Assembly (NCBI RefSeq): GCF_040954835.1
Contig: NC_090705.1
Span: forward strand, 11,354,001 to 11,418,000
Origin: Lepisosteus oculatus
Lineage: Eukaryota; Chordata; Actinopteri; Semionotiformes; Lepisosteidae
DNA: 64,000 bases
Reading direction: 5' to 3'
The translations under genes were made by a program, and so were the position numbers. Under the pieces are notes generated by a model. That model ran no database searches. It was not told the DNA's origin and saw only the letters and a program-made list of their open reading frames with translations. The first letter of the stretch is position 1. Each line of letters begins with the position of its first letter. Below, piece after piece: positions 41,101-52,166 of this stretch.

Positions 41101-44100
41101 ACAAATAAACGTATCCAGGTGTTTGAATGGCCAAGTCAAAGTCCAGACCTGAATCCAATCGAGAATCTGTGGAAAGAGCTGAAAACTGCTGTTCACAAAC
41201 GCTCTCCATCCAACCTCACTGAGCTCGAGCTGTTTTGCAAGGAAGAATGGGCAAGAATTTCAGTCTCTCGATGTGCAAAACTGATAGAGACATACCCCCA
41301 GCGACTTGCAGCTGTAATCGCAGCAAAAGGTGGCTCTACAAAGTATTAACGCAAGGGGGCCGAATAATTTTGCACGCCCCACTTTTCATTTTTTTATTAG
41401 TTAAAAAAGTTTCAAAAATCCAATAGATTTCGTTCCACTTCCCAATTGTGTCCCACTTGTTGGGGATTCTTCACATAAAATAAAAAAATTTATATCTTTA
41501 TGTTTGAAGCCTGAAATGTGGCAAAAGGTTGAAAAGTTCAAGGGGGCCGAATACTTTCGCAAGGCACTGTATATATGTACAGGTAATATACTCACTTTAT
41601 ATTACATATATATCAAATTTGAAGAAAAAGCATTTTAAAAGATAAAAACAGCCTGTTCTTAAAAATCGGTGCCCTATCAAATCTGCACAGATTCACTGGC
41701 CACCTTAAAACCTTTTTTATTGTTGTCCCATATTGTCATCTTTTACTTATGTATACATCTGTATACATATTTCCCAGTCTGTAAACTGACACTGTTACAG
41801 TTTGAAATGTGCACACATGAAATGGTTATTGTTGTCATTCCTGAAGAAAATTATGATAATTATATGATATTTGAATATTTTAGAGGTATTTTGTTTCAGA
41901 TATACCAAGAGGCATTAAAAACACGATTCTATTGATTTCAATACACTTTTGTTGCGTTTTTACCACTTCTCAGTACATGCTAATGAGGACATGCTGCTTT
42001 TTATAGACGTTTTCCCACAATAAAGTGCTTATTTTCCTCCTTTCCTCTTGTTTTTTTTCAGACGGATGCATTACAGTTTCCGGAGTCGCTGTGCAGCGAC
42101 GTGAGGCCTGATATTCGCATCCCGGCAGCCAACAGTCAGTCCTGCTCTGGATACAAGGCGGATAAACAGATATCCTATGGATTCCTCTTCCCTCCACGTA
42201 AGTGGGAAAAGGATCATTCCAAAACGTCCAATGACCTAAACAGTTAAGAGTTCTGCTGCTGTTCTGTGCTCATCGTTGTACCAGATATTGTGACACTGTC
42301 GGTAATATGGCCATCACGCAGATTGTTCTTATTCTTCCTAGCTGTATTTCTGAGAAAAGATTGTGATGCTTTTTTCAGACCAAAATGTTCAGATGTTTTG
42401 TTTTAGGCATGCAGACGTCTAAATTAGCATTTCTATAACATGCAATCCTCAACATGCATGAGATATAATGGAGTATATTATGTTAAATGTTTGTCCTCTT
42501 ATGCAATAAGCAGACCAACTGGTAGTCAGTACTCAAGGACTCAGTTCATTCTAATAGATCTTTCATATATGATTTAAGTGCTTACTAAAGCATTATAGCG
42601 AGACGTAAGATGTGATCGTGTTAAAGGCTTTATTTTTTAAATTGTTCTAAAGCTTCTAGTTAATATATTCTAAGAGGGAACATTAAAGAAGTGCCTGACC
42701 CAAACAACCAAGTGTCTCAACAGAATGGTTAGGTAATGTCTGCACACACTACAGTATGCCTAAATATACATTGACAAATTTGTTTTTTTAACACATTCCA
42801 TGTATTGAGAAAGAATCTAATACTGGGTTTTCTAATTTATAGAAAAGAGGAGGTCTGCATTAAAACAATTATCACACCTGCTGTGAGGCAGAGCTGTATC
42901 ATGCAAAGGAAAGGTAAAGGTTGTTTCCATGCTGAAAGGTTAAGAAAAGAAACACTGTTTCAGCTGTAGCGTCTTCTTCAGGTGTTTGCATTTCTTTACC
43001 TTTCAGCATGGAATGAACCTATCATGTAATGTAAGAATGTTTTATAACCTTTCTCTACTGCTTATTTCATGGTACCTTTCATTTATGACTGTATGTAGGC
43101 TTGGTATTCTCGTTCCTGTAAAGATTTTCCATTCCGTCTTAAACTTTTATTCATGATGGTAGAATAGTAATTAGCATTCAAATTTAGTTTAGGTGGTTTC
43201 AGCACTAATTTAAATAGACCATCTTTCTCAATGTGTAAAACATAAATACCGACAAAATGCTTTCCTCATCCTCTTTCCCGCGTTTTCCAGAGCACACTAA
43301 GGCTGTATGAGATATAGTTAACAATGAAAATAACTAACAAAAGTTGTCTTTTATTTATTGATAGAACTGGCTTCCTCACCTGAAGCAAGATATGATGCAC
43401 TCCTCATTACAAATACTGTTCCAATGTACCCTGCCTTTAAAAGTGAGTATATTTTTCATCCTGGCTCAAAGAAAGAAGTCTTTAAAGACAATATTGGAAA
43501 CTATTTATTCTTGAGTTGTGCAAGTACCATGTAAAAACATTTCTAATCTCTGCCTATAACCTACAACACAGCGCTAGGACCCTGGGTTGAATTCCTGAGG
43601 TGCTATGTGCATGGGGTTTGTATGTTCTCCTCATGTTCTGCTTTCCTTCCACAGTCCAAGGCCATACTGGTAGGTTAATTGACTTCTGGAAAAACTGGAC
43701 TTGGTGTGTGTGTCTGTGCTTGCTTTTTCATAGTGTTGTAGATGGAAATGAGGCGTTAACATAGATATCTAGGTATTAAGGAAAACATTTTGCCTTTTTC
43801 AGTGTTCCATCTTATATTTATAGTTTTTACTGCCTGCTAGGTGGTTGCTTAGTCTTGCAGTTAATTATGTGTTTATCTTCATTTGTATTACAGTAGCAAA
43901 TGCAAACCTTTTTAGGGTATTGACCTTTTAGTTTATTATTCACTTAACTGTGGTTTATATGTGTGTGGTTCCCAGGAAATTGTGTTTTATAGGCAGTAAA
44001 CACGGACAGAAAGCTAAGCAATGGAAAAATGTTCGTTTTTTTCTCTTGTTTTTCAGAAAAGCATCACAGGGTGTCTCAAATCATATGATTCCAAATCCAT

Positions 44101-47100
44101 GAGAGGACTAGTGTATAAGCTTTGCCACTGTTCTTTAGAGTGGCTGGTACCATTTATCCCCTGCAGTGGAAATTGATTCAGCATGTTGCAGGGAGAAAAC
44201 AATTAATGCATTGAGGGATGAACTGAGTTCACTGGGCCTATTAATCCATGTATATCATGGCTGAAATTCGTTTTTTTTCCCCACTGTTTGTTAAATAAGA
44301 TGGATAGTTAAGTGGTTCCAGGTTGCACGAAGCACAGGACCATAGAACTGCTGATGATGTTGAAGGAAGTTGATGTAGTGCTCAAATTAACTAAAATAAT
44401 TTAGTTTTTTTGGTCAGAAATCAAGGATATCTTACAGTATGTTTATGCGCCGAATCAGAGGTATCTGCAGCATTGTTTTTTTGGGGGGAATACTCTTTAA
44501 TCTCTTCTCTCATAAGGACTGATTAAGAAAATTAGTTAAACCTACAGTGGAAAAAAATATAATGAATTTCTATCCTTGAGGACTTTGGGCATTCCTGCAC
44601 ATAGTGAGAAGCTACATTATTATAAAGACATTTTTTCTCATATTAAGTCTTTTAAATTAAATATGATCCATCTTTAAATAATGTAACACAGTAGTTTCAA
44701 GTTAGGGTGTGTGTCAGAGAAAAATTGACTACAGTGCTGTCCAGTTCTCAGAGAAGTACAGATTGTAACAAGCTGTACTAATTTTTGTAGCAGCAGTTTC
44801 TTCTGCAGCAGTTGTTTTTTGTACAGGGACCATTGCTGGCTTTTCATCTGCTAATAATTATATCTGTTTAACAAATCCAGCCACGAGTACAAAATGTCTT
44901 GGGACTTGTTAATGTTTCTTTGAAGACCGACGTCCTGCAGAGTGGCACAAGGCTCTGAAAGCACATGACTTTCTTGAAGGATGTTTTGCATTTAAATGCA
45001 TTTGTTGATGTTGGCTTTCATGCATCTTGGTTAAATGAGTGAAAGCATTTGGCCATCTGGAAAGCGTTCACCTTCATGGAGTTTATTTTTCTGGTTTTTC
45101 CTTACCACAGAGATCTGGAACCACTTCCAGAAGACGCTTGTGAAACGCTACGCAAGCGAGAGAAATGGAGTGAATGTCATAAGTGGCCCAATCTTTGACT
45201 ATGACTACGATGGCCTCCGTGACGCAGCAGAAAAGCTGAAGCAGTAAGGACTTAACCAGTTTAACATTATTTGTTATGTCTTTCATGTATATATCATTAC
45301 ACAGTACTTGTTTTAAATTTGTTGTCCATTTGAATAATTCCTACTATATCTGCTGATATTTCAGGTGTAATCATTGTCACATTCTAGGTTTTAATTCCAA
45401 AATTGCTTTTTTATTTTACTGTACACCTCCATTTATACATATGAAGTGGTAATATGGTGTCGTCTTTCAATCATTTAGTAAGCAAGAAAATAAACTAGCA
45501 AATATCATGTCTTATTATTACCATCTTAAATGCCAGCCATCTTCTATTTAGAAATAGTGCTTCTAAGTAGCAGCATTATTTTTATATTTCGGGTTGGAAA
45601 GAATCATTGTAAATCGCCAGGCATTGATGAGGGCATTTCAATCCACAATAAATGTAAAATATACACAATATCGTCTAAAACCCTCCAATTTACATCACTA
45701 AATACACAAAAATTCCAGGTATGTGCAGCACCATATTGCTGTTATTGTCTGCGATTCTCCAAGAGGCAACGAAACATTTGATGAGGTGAAGCAAACCTTT
45801 TACATTGTACAGGCTTGTGAATACATCTCTAAGCGACCATAAAGTACTTTCTCAAAGGTTAACGATTCTGTGTTTAACTTGGAATTTGTAAAATTTGGTG
45901 ATACTGTTAATTCATTTATTTTGTTACTGAGATTTAATAACCAGTCTGGAAAATTGCAGTTGCAGTTCCCCTTTAACACCGATTAAAAATAAAAAAATAT
46001 TTAAGATTAACGCTGCCGCAAAACACAACTGATGTTGTGTATGCTTTACTATTGCCAATTCACTAACTCGTGTTTCTAAAATTGTGTTTTCTCTGACCTT
46101 ATCCTCTTTTCTTAGTAGCTGATTTTTAGAATACAAAAATCTGGCATGGTATACATTAACTATTTGATGTAAATATTGACTAATGTGTTGAATAAAAGGA
46201 ATCAAGCTGAGTAGGTTGTTCCATATACCTACAACCCTTTGTGTAAAGAAGGATGCTTCTGACTTAACGCAACAATCAACATGATCTTACCACATCTCCT
46301 TCAATATATGCCTGCAGTACCTGGCAGATTGTACATTCAGTGCCTTGTCAGAAGTAGACACCCACAGTGTAGTCTATATGCAAACAGATGCACAATCCAC
46401 ACTTACTCTAAGTGAGCTTTGTCCATTTTATTTTCTTGCATTCGTATTTCAGTTTCTGCTGACACGTCTAGTTTATAGTCTGCTGGTTTACTTTCTCTGA
46501 GTCTTGGGGTGAGAAAAGCCTTACTTTAGATGGCCTTTTATAAAAGGTAAATGACATGAACGTACTTTGCACTATCGTCAAAATTACTTCACAATTACTT
46601 CTTCTACCCACAAGCAGTACGATTGGCGAATGGCTATTTGACCACACCTACACCAGCTACCTCATAATTGTATTTATTGGACATCTGCAATCATTGTTTA
46701 CATGTCTGTATTGTTTACATTGGAACTGTTTACTTGTTTACTTGTACATTGTCTACTGTTTGTTTGCATATTGTCTTGATGACCTCTCTGCACTTTGTGT
46801 TTCACACTTTTTTTTAACAATTGAGAGACTCTCTGTAAGTAAGAATTCCATTGTAGCTGTACATGTACCGGTTACATACGGCAATAAAGTTCAAGTTCAA
46901 TGAAATGTTACGGAGCTCACACCTCAGAATGTGTGCTTACGACTGTCGCTAGCCATAGTGCTGAAAAGCATGTTTTTGTCCAGTGATTACAATCTGATAT
47001 GCTTGTGCCATCATTACTGATAATTTAAGGCAACAAGGATCTTTAAGAGTGACCTGGCTATTGATTGGATTCTTAAAATATATATTCACTTAAAGATGAA

Positions 47101-49721
47101 GGCTCCCAGATTTGTGTTTCGCAGTATAAATTAATGTAATGTTTTTTTCTTGTAATAATGTATTTATAATATTCATTTGTTTCAATTTTGATTATTCTGT
47201 TTCTTAAAATATAACTTTAGTGCCACCTGATTGCTGAAAATAGTTTTTTGAGGGATGGTCTTAAATGCAGTAGTTTTTTCGTAGTAATGGGTAGAGAAGA
47301 GAGGGAGTGAGTCATGGTCACACTTTCACAATGGTCAAACGGTTACATTAATTTACCTAATTTGTGAGATGGATACCTTTAAACAACTTAAAACAGTTGT
47401 TTTGTTTTAAATACCAATATAAAGTAATCCATATTCTTTTCATATACATATTTACATATCAGAATGTGAGATTTATCTTTTTGTTTGTTGTAGGTATGTG
47501 AGTGGAGCAATGGCCATTCCTACTCACTTTTACAGTATCATTACCAGCTGTCTGGACTACACCCAGGCAGTGGATAAGTGTGATGGCCCTCTCAGCGTCT
47601 TCTCCTTCATTTTTCCACACAGACCTGATAACGATGAAAGCTGTAACGTAAGTTCTCTTGGGTTGAAAGTGTGATAACCTTCATTGTTATCACAGACTTG
47701 GTTTTGTTTTGGCTTTAATGTTCACTTTTTTTCTTTTTTGTATTCATATTTCTGATTCAAATCACATCTCATTAGTATTGTTTTAGTGAGAAGGGCTGCT
47801 GATTAACCTCAGTCTGGGAGGATCCTTTTCTGTCACGGTCAAGACATGCTGCCAACTGGTTTTAGCCATTCTCCCTCACCAGTCGGTTGGTGTCCAGTTG
47901 TCAGTCCATTTACCACTGCAATGACTACTGTACTGACCCGGGAGAACTAAATGCAACATGCTTGTCTATGGTAACATACCACTATTATACAGCTCTAGTT
48001 ATCTGATGTTCCACCTGGGACATGTCTTTTGAAACAAGACATATGAATATGAAGAAATACTGTACCATATAGATAAGGGAATAAAGAAGGGTGGTTGGGA
48101 CTAAATGGAAATGTTACTAGAAATTTCAGTAGCACCTCATCAACTATTTATGAAGAGCAATAAATCAAGGCTGAAATTGCCTTCTGCATTTGTTTTTTAT
48201 TCCAAAAGGCTAGTGGCTCTGGACTCTTCCTCTACTGTTTTAACACATTTAAACATTTTACAGCAACCCAAGAAAAAAAGTATAATTGACATTTAATCTG
48301 ATTGATGTCTGTTACTGCTTTGGAAAGATTTTACGTTCCGGAATGCATTTATTTCTGCTTTCACTATACTATAGAACTTTATTTTTCTACTATTTATCTA
48401 ATGGGCACTGATATTTTCTCAGTTTAAAAAAACTACATCGCGTATCAGAGCAGTAAAGAGTTAGCAAAAATTGATTAGCTGATTTACATGTTTTTATTAA
48501 CAATGAACAGGCCTCAGCCTAAATTGATCAATTAGCTGACATACTATGTATTGATGGGGGAATGTCATATCCATAATTAATCCGTAATTACCAGATCACC
48601 ACAGGGCTGTGTTTTGTCCACCTCACTGTACATTTTCTATACTAATGATTGTAAAAGCGAACACACAAATAGACATCTCATTAAGTTTGCTGACGACATA
48701 GCCCTGGTCAGCTTATTAAAGGACCCAAAAAAACATCATCCATTCTAAATTGCAGTTAAATGTTTTAAAAACAAAGGAGCTGATCATTGATTTTAGAAAA
48801 AATGAAACACCCCTCCAAGCTACTGTAATTAATGGTCAGACTATTGTAATTGCTAATGACTACAAGTACTTGGGACTGGACATGGACAAAAGCCTGAGTT
48901 GGGACAAATGTTGTGACACCATGTATAAAAAAGGACAATAGAGACTCTCCTTTCTAAGGAAACTAAGCAATTTCAAAGTAGACGGAACCATCCTAGTACT
49001 TTTCTACAAGGCTTTTATTGAAAGTGTTGTACCATACTGTCTCACTGGCTGGTTTGATAACATTAGTACCATTGATTGTAACAGGCGGGAAAAACTAGTC
49101 AAAATAAGTAGCAAATTACTTGGGGCACATCACATCACCTTACATTTCCTCTACAAACAGAGGGTGGCAAAGAAAGCAATGTGTATTATGGATTGTGTCT
49201 CTCGCCCCCACCATTGCGAGTTCACACTTCTCCCGTCTGGGGGACACCTCTGTGTGCCTAGGTGTAATACTAATAGACACAGGAAATCTTTCATCCCCAC
49301 TGTAATATCTCTTTCAAACAATGTATTGTAACCTTCCTCTCTTATCTTATGGTAACACTGTTTCACTGACCTGTTCGTTGGTAAAATTTTGTCTGTCATT
49401 GTGTTATTTAGGTTATTTCCCCAATGGAACAATAAAGCTTGAATGGAATTGTCTATGAATCTATGATAGCAGCAACTGAGAAGTTACAGTGTTAAGACTT
49501 AAGCAATGTGAAAACTCTGTTTTTTCTTTAAACTCTGTTTTTCTTTTCAGAGCTCTGAAGACGAATCAAAGTGGGTTGAAGATCTCATGAAGATGCACAC
49601 TGCACGTGTGAGAGATATCGAAATTCTGACAGGGCTGGACTTTTATCGCAAGACTAGCAGAAGTTACATAGAAATTCTTTCCTTAAAAACTTACTTACAT
49701 ACATACGAGAGTGAGATATAA
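20156..49721 (+). CDS. enpp2: ENPP2 / autotaxin, secreted lysophospholipase D (25 coding exons, complete)
   Basis: Autotaxin converts extracellular lysophosphatidylcholine to lysophosphatidic acid. Exons: 20156-20185, 20429-20540, 21824-21970, 22440-22565, 23059-23119, 25009-25106, 25513-25592, 25795-25914, 26509-26564, 27886-27951, 28955-29027, 31045-31153, 31533-31658, 32583-32614, 32935-33062, 36241-36325, 36401-36488, 36642-36811, 37240-37288, 39091-39230, 42062-42197, 43365-43442, 45111-45243, 47494-47647, 49551-49721; 855 residues, frame kept throughout. The start [10 protein letters not shown] precedes a hydrophobic signal and a furin-like RQRR. Two somatomedin-B domains with 8 Cys each follow. 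Catalytic Thr209 (TKTYPN) and zinc ligands D171, D311, H315, D358, H359 and H473 are present. The inactive nuclease-like domain keeps its Ca-site DYDYDG (733-738); the C-terminus is YESEI. The exon set corresponds to the mammalian beta form. SMB2 carries KGD where mammals have RGD. Exon 1 is the least certain exon. Confidence 0.96.
22149..22170. repeat. Perfect 22-bp palindrome in ENPP2 intron 3
   Basis: Each half (11 bases, ataggagaaac) is the exact reverse complement of the other, with no spacer. No protein site or repeat family is recognised. Confidence 0.7.
23120..25008 (+). other. ENPP2 intron 5, nothing recognised
   Basis: Intron of about 1.9 kb between the second SMB exon group and the first phosphodiesterase-domain exon. 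A pyrimidine-rich stretch lies near 23220-23330; no gene or named repeat is seen. Confidence 0.5.
26565..27885 (+). other. ENPP2 intron 9, nothing recognised
   Basis: Intron between exon 9 (56 bp) and exon 10. Open frames on both strands (for example 27000-27251) lack splice context and known protein similarity. Confidence 0.5.
29658..29815 (+). repeat. Diverged SINE fragment
   Basis: The fragment begins agggtggtacag and contains cagcctgggacacctagtgtg, tgttctcccaatgtttg and ggtgctccagttctttcccc, in the order seen in the longer SINE copies. It is heavily diverged and lies in ENPP2 intron 11. Confidence 0.5.
29884..30216 (+). repeat. 5S rRNA-derived SINE copy
   Basis: Contains cagatctcctaaggtttaag, agaagctaaaccaggttgag, cctggtcactatgggaatgg and actccagagaaaactagg, matching the 5S rRNA internal promoter region and the body of SINE3-type elements. 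Then gtaggtggcgctattcc and aatcaatatcccagtatggt follow, the latter shared with the copy at 10432. Located in ENPP2 intron 11. Confidence 0.7.
30690..30765 (+). repeat. SINE 3' fragment
   Basis: The fragment from gtgcacttgtgtctgtacac through gcgatagactggcatcccaa to gtatcctgg matches the 3' half of the SINE copies at 15494 and 16599. Truncated, in ENPP2 intron 11. Confidence 0.5.
33781..33955. repeat. Fold-back element with paired hammerhead-like cores (Penelope-like LTR remnant?)
   Basis: A perfect 20-bp inverted repeat (33833-33852 and 33876-33895, the second arm reading ctgaagaaggcttcacagcc) lies inside a weaker outer inverted repeat: aacaggtaatggcc and ttccatgctgaaaag on the left, cttttccgtatggaa and gttacctgttcc on the right. 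On each strand the arm reads CTGAAGA, a short stem GGCT/AGCC, then a near-GAAA (GAAG on plus, TAAA on minus), the layout of a hammerhead ribozyme core. Hammerhead motifs are known in Penelope-like element terminal repeats. It lies in ENPP2 intron 15. Family assignment is inference. Confidence 0.5.
34717..34959. mobile_element. hAT-like non-autonomous element (MITE)
   Basis: The left end reads cagcagttcccagcct and the right end aggctgggaactactg, an inverted pair of the CAGnGGTTCCCAACC type common at hAT ends. The 243-bp interior has no coding frame. The 8-bp flanks (caaaagac and ctttagac) match at 5 of 8 positions, as expected for a decayed hAT target duplication. It lies in ENPP2 intron 15. 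Confidence 0.5.
37289..39090 (+). other. ENPP2 intron 19, nothing recognised
   Basis: Intron of about 1.8 kb ahead of the exon at 39091. No named repeat or exon-like segment is seen. In mammals an optional exon (gamma isoform) lies in this part of the gene; I see no counterpart here. Confidence 0.45.
39939..40154 (+). repeat. Tc1 left terminal inverted repeat
   Basis: The repeat runs from cagtgccttgcgaaagtatt to ttattcggcccctt. The phrase attcggcccc occurs near both its outer and inner ends, as in Tc1 elements that carry two transposase sites per arm. Confidence 0.85.
40330..41349 (+). pseudogene. Tc1 transposase with one nonsense codon
   Basis: An ATG at 40330 opens a frame of 340 codons (stop included), the usual Tc1 transposase size, broken only by TAA at 40384-40386 (codon 19). 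After it the frame is open to TAA at 41347-41349. The N-terminal paired-like DNA-binding region is followed by the DDE catalytic core: Asp in LWSDETK (about 152), Asp in QQDNDPKH (about 243) and Glu in DLNPIENLW (about 278). The last two are 35 residues apart, the DD34E spacing. All three catalytic residues survive. The stop falls early, so no full-length protein is expected from this copy. Confidence 0.9.
41353..41569 (-). repeat. Tc1 right terminal inverted repeat
   Basis: Reverse complement of the left arm, starting directly after the transposase stop codon. Only a few mismatches against the left arm are visible (for example cccaattg against cacaattg). Confidence 0.85.
42903..43026. repeat. 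Fold-back element related to 33781-33955
   Basis: Arms 42918-42939 and 42999-43020 are inverted copies with 20 of 22 positions identical (ttccatgctgaaagg core). On the minus strand a hammerhead-like layout appears at 42981-42957: CTGAAGA, a decayed stem, then GAAAC. Wording and order match the element at 33781. It lies in ENPP2 intron 21. Confidence 0.45.
43562..43722 (+). repeat. SINE fragment
   Basis: Contains gaccctgggttgaattcctg (B-box-like), ggggtttgtatgttctcctc, ccttccacagtccaaggcc, ggtaggttaattgacttctg and gtgtgtgtgtctgtgc, matching the middle of the SINE family at 15494. The 5' head and 3' end are missing. In ENPP2 intron 22. Confidence 0.6.
43723..45110 (+). other. ENPP2 intron 22, remainder
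   Basis: AT-rich intron sequence with nothing I can name before the exon at 45111. Confidence 0.5.
46550..46905 (+). repeat. Non-LTR retrotransposon 3' end fragment
   Basis: A T-rich 3' UTR-like stretch (repeated tgtttactt and cattgtctac phrases) ends in agaattccattgtagctgta, catgtaccggttacatacgg and caataaagttcaagttcaat. This is the typical 3' end of L2/Rex-like LINEs in fish. No coding part is attached. ENPP2 intron 23. Confidence 0.5.
48555..49440 (+). pseudogene. Degenerate LINE reverse transcriptase fragment
   Basis: Broken frames read [12 protein letters not shown], then the reverse transcriptase catalytic motif in KFADDIALV (about 48690), then [16 protein letters not shown] and [15 protein letters not shown]. 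After an in-frame TAG (48939-48941) it continues [35 protein letters not shown] and [11 protein letters not shown]. The order is that of the C-terminal part of a fish LINE ORF2. The tail caataaagcttgaatgg marks its 3' end. Frame shifts are needed to join the parts; the 5' part is absent. ENPP2 intron 24. The clade (L2/Rex1-like) is tentative. Confidence 0.8.
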
Positions 49722-50133
49722 AGAGAGAGAGAGAGAGATCTGGCTGGTACATCTTTAATGCACAGGTGTATATTTTTATACTGTTTCATATTTATTATTC
49801 CTGAAAGTTTTTAATGGCTGTTAGTACCCTAATCTTACGTAACAAATCAGCTTTGTTCTTAAGTAAAAAGCATGGATGGATCGTTTATTTTGAATTATTG
49901 TTTGTGATTTTCAGTTAGATTACAGTGTGTTTTGTGTAAAATGTCTGAACATTGGCTTTTTTAGCCCAAATGTTTTGAGCGGTGCTACAGGAGTGGGAGT
50001 TTATAATCCTGCAACTCTGAATCCTGTACTGTATACTAAAATGAACTTGTAATATTACGTCTATATATGTACTACTAACCGTGTGATTGACATATTTATT
50101 CCTTATAGACCAATGAAATCGCAGCATAATAAA
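49722..50133 (+). other. ENPP2 3' UTR
   Basis: Runs from the ENPP2 stop to the AATAAA at 50128-50133. A short (GA)n run directly follows the stop codon. Confidence 0.6.
50128..50133 (+). terminator. ENPP2 polyadenylation signal
   Basis: AATAAA about 410 bases after the ENPP2 stop, followed by a T-rich stretch (cagtgtttttac). Confidence 0.6.
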
Positions 50134-50149
50134 CAGTGTTTTTACTTAA

Positions 50150-52166
50150 TAAGATGATGCCAGTTTCATGATTTCAGAAATATTTTACTCCCTGATGGGC
50201 ATTCCGAATCAAATGCATAGTGTACAGTAACTGAAGACCTAAATGTTGAAGTGATCTGTAGGCCTGTGATCTAGAGCAAAGGCTGAATTTCCTCCAGTGT
50301 TTTCAGACCTTAGAATGTTTAGGTAGAGTCCAAGTTAGTTGGACTAAAGTCTTTCTTTGATAAGTAATCAAAATGTGGCAATTCCTGTGACTTCCTGTGT
50401 TTCATGTGGTTGGTTTTGTGATGGTATGTCTTTACGGGTAATAAATGTGAATATTACAAAGACTGGTAAAGGTATTAATCCAGTTTTATCTAATCCATGC
50501 AATGTAATGATTCTTGATCAGAATAACATCTGTTTTTTAGACAGGAGTTATAAAAACAGCCTTCAACGTAATTATTAAATTACCTGAAGATATAACATCA
50601 CACTTTTGTTTTACACCTAGTTTGTGTTTCCTTAAACTGTTATATTAACTTAACAATAGATTTTACAGAGACCCTGTTGGGGAACTTGTCTAATTTACAT
50701 GTAACTGACTTTTTCTACAGCTGTTGAACTTCTGAGAAACCTAGTAGAATTAAACAGCATAGTTTCAGCGACTGATCAAGTCCTACCAACCAAATAATTA
50801 TCAGTAGAAAATCCAATCCTTTTTGGGGAAAAAAAAGTTCAAATTCCACCAAAACATATTGATTTTATTTCTGATTCCACACCTGTGGTTTGCGCAGTTT
50901 GTTTAAAATGTCTTTGGATCAGGAGCCTGTTTGTGTTGGTGTTCAATATTTTATCTCTTCTTCCATCTTATTCAAACTCTTGCTTCAGCAGGATTGCTTT
51001 GGTGCTTAGATATGGACTTTTTTGTTACCTTACCATTTTATCTTAATAGAAATATTGTGAAAGAATATGGGGCAAGGTACTGAAAAGAGCCCAGGCCAGA
51101 TTAAGCGTCTTGAATATCTGCTCTTGATAACCTTATTATACAATCTTGTAACTCTTTTATGTTCAGTAGCTATGGTTCCTTTAAGCATCGGGGGTGGTGT
51201 CCTGAGTGTGAGATGTCCCTAAATTTGAGGCTCTTTTGTTATTCCGATTTTCCTTCAGAATATGTAAATGTGAGGAGGCAGCCCCTTTTGCCTTTTAGAA
51301 GGAGATAAGGATGAGGCTTTGGTGGAGAAGGGTTCTGTCTAGTAGATAAGAGCCTTAGTGACCGAAGGAGCTGTGGCTGCCAGAGAGCTTGATGCCTGAG
51401 AAGATTTTTTTTTTCTCTGGTGTGCGAACGTGAATCCTGACTGCTTTAAAGGTAAAATTAAGAAATTGAATGAATGTGTGTCATTAAAATGCTCAGTAAG
51501 TAAAGTAACCCAACCCTTTACACTGGGCAATAATGAACAGTGTTATTAGGACACCCAGAATCGATTAGGGTTATAATTTTCTGTTTCTGAACCCCAAAAA
51601 ATACCAAACTAAACATTTGGACAATCATCTTACGCAAGAGAACAAGTCAGACCAAAAAAGCCAAAAGAACATTTACTAGTGTTTTAAGGCACAGCTGATG
51701 TAATGTCATGTCTTGATTTTCTAAAGGTCTCTGGTTTTAAAGGTTAAAGTTTAAACATTTTAAAGTTCTCTATTAGCCATGCAGTTGCCAGTATTGCAAA
51801 ACTGTATTTTGGGGATAAATATGATTGTGAAAAAGATCTTTTGTGGCCCTTGAGAATTAATTAAATCATATGAATTTTTTTATCATGTTAAATCATTTAC
51901 TTCAGGAATAGTGGTTAAGAAACACTTAGACGTCAGATCAATGTAATTAAAGAGCTGCTCATTCTGTTAATCTTTAACATGAAAAAATGCTTTTCTTCCT
52001 ACCTTTACATATTATGAAATATCCATAAAAGCTACTTTCCTCAACAGATGTTACTTTGCTCTCTTATTTGCCCTTTGGTGATCCTTATATACAGTTCCAT
52101 AGGTCAGTGCTTCTGCAGTTCTTTCCTTGAGCAGCCTCAAAAAAGCATTAACAGTAACACACAAGC
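50150..52166. other. Spacer between ENPP2 and the second ENPP gene
   Basis: About 2 kb without a recognisable gene or named repeat. It must hold the promoter and 5' UTR of the downstream ENPP gene, but I see no distinctive core-promoter element. Confidence 0.45.

Larger units (their letters stand above)
39939..41569 (+). mobile_element. Tc1-type DNA transposon, near intact, in ENPP2 intron 20
   Basis: Both ends read cagtgccttgcgaaagtatt (in inverted orientation), flanked by TA on each side (39937-39938 and 41570-41571), the usual Tc1/mariner target duplication. Length is 1631 bp. The terminal inverted repeats are about 215 bp and nearly identical, which indicates a recent insertion. The interior carries a single transposase frame in the plus orientation. 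The copy interrupts no ENPP2 exon. Confidence 0.95.
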
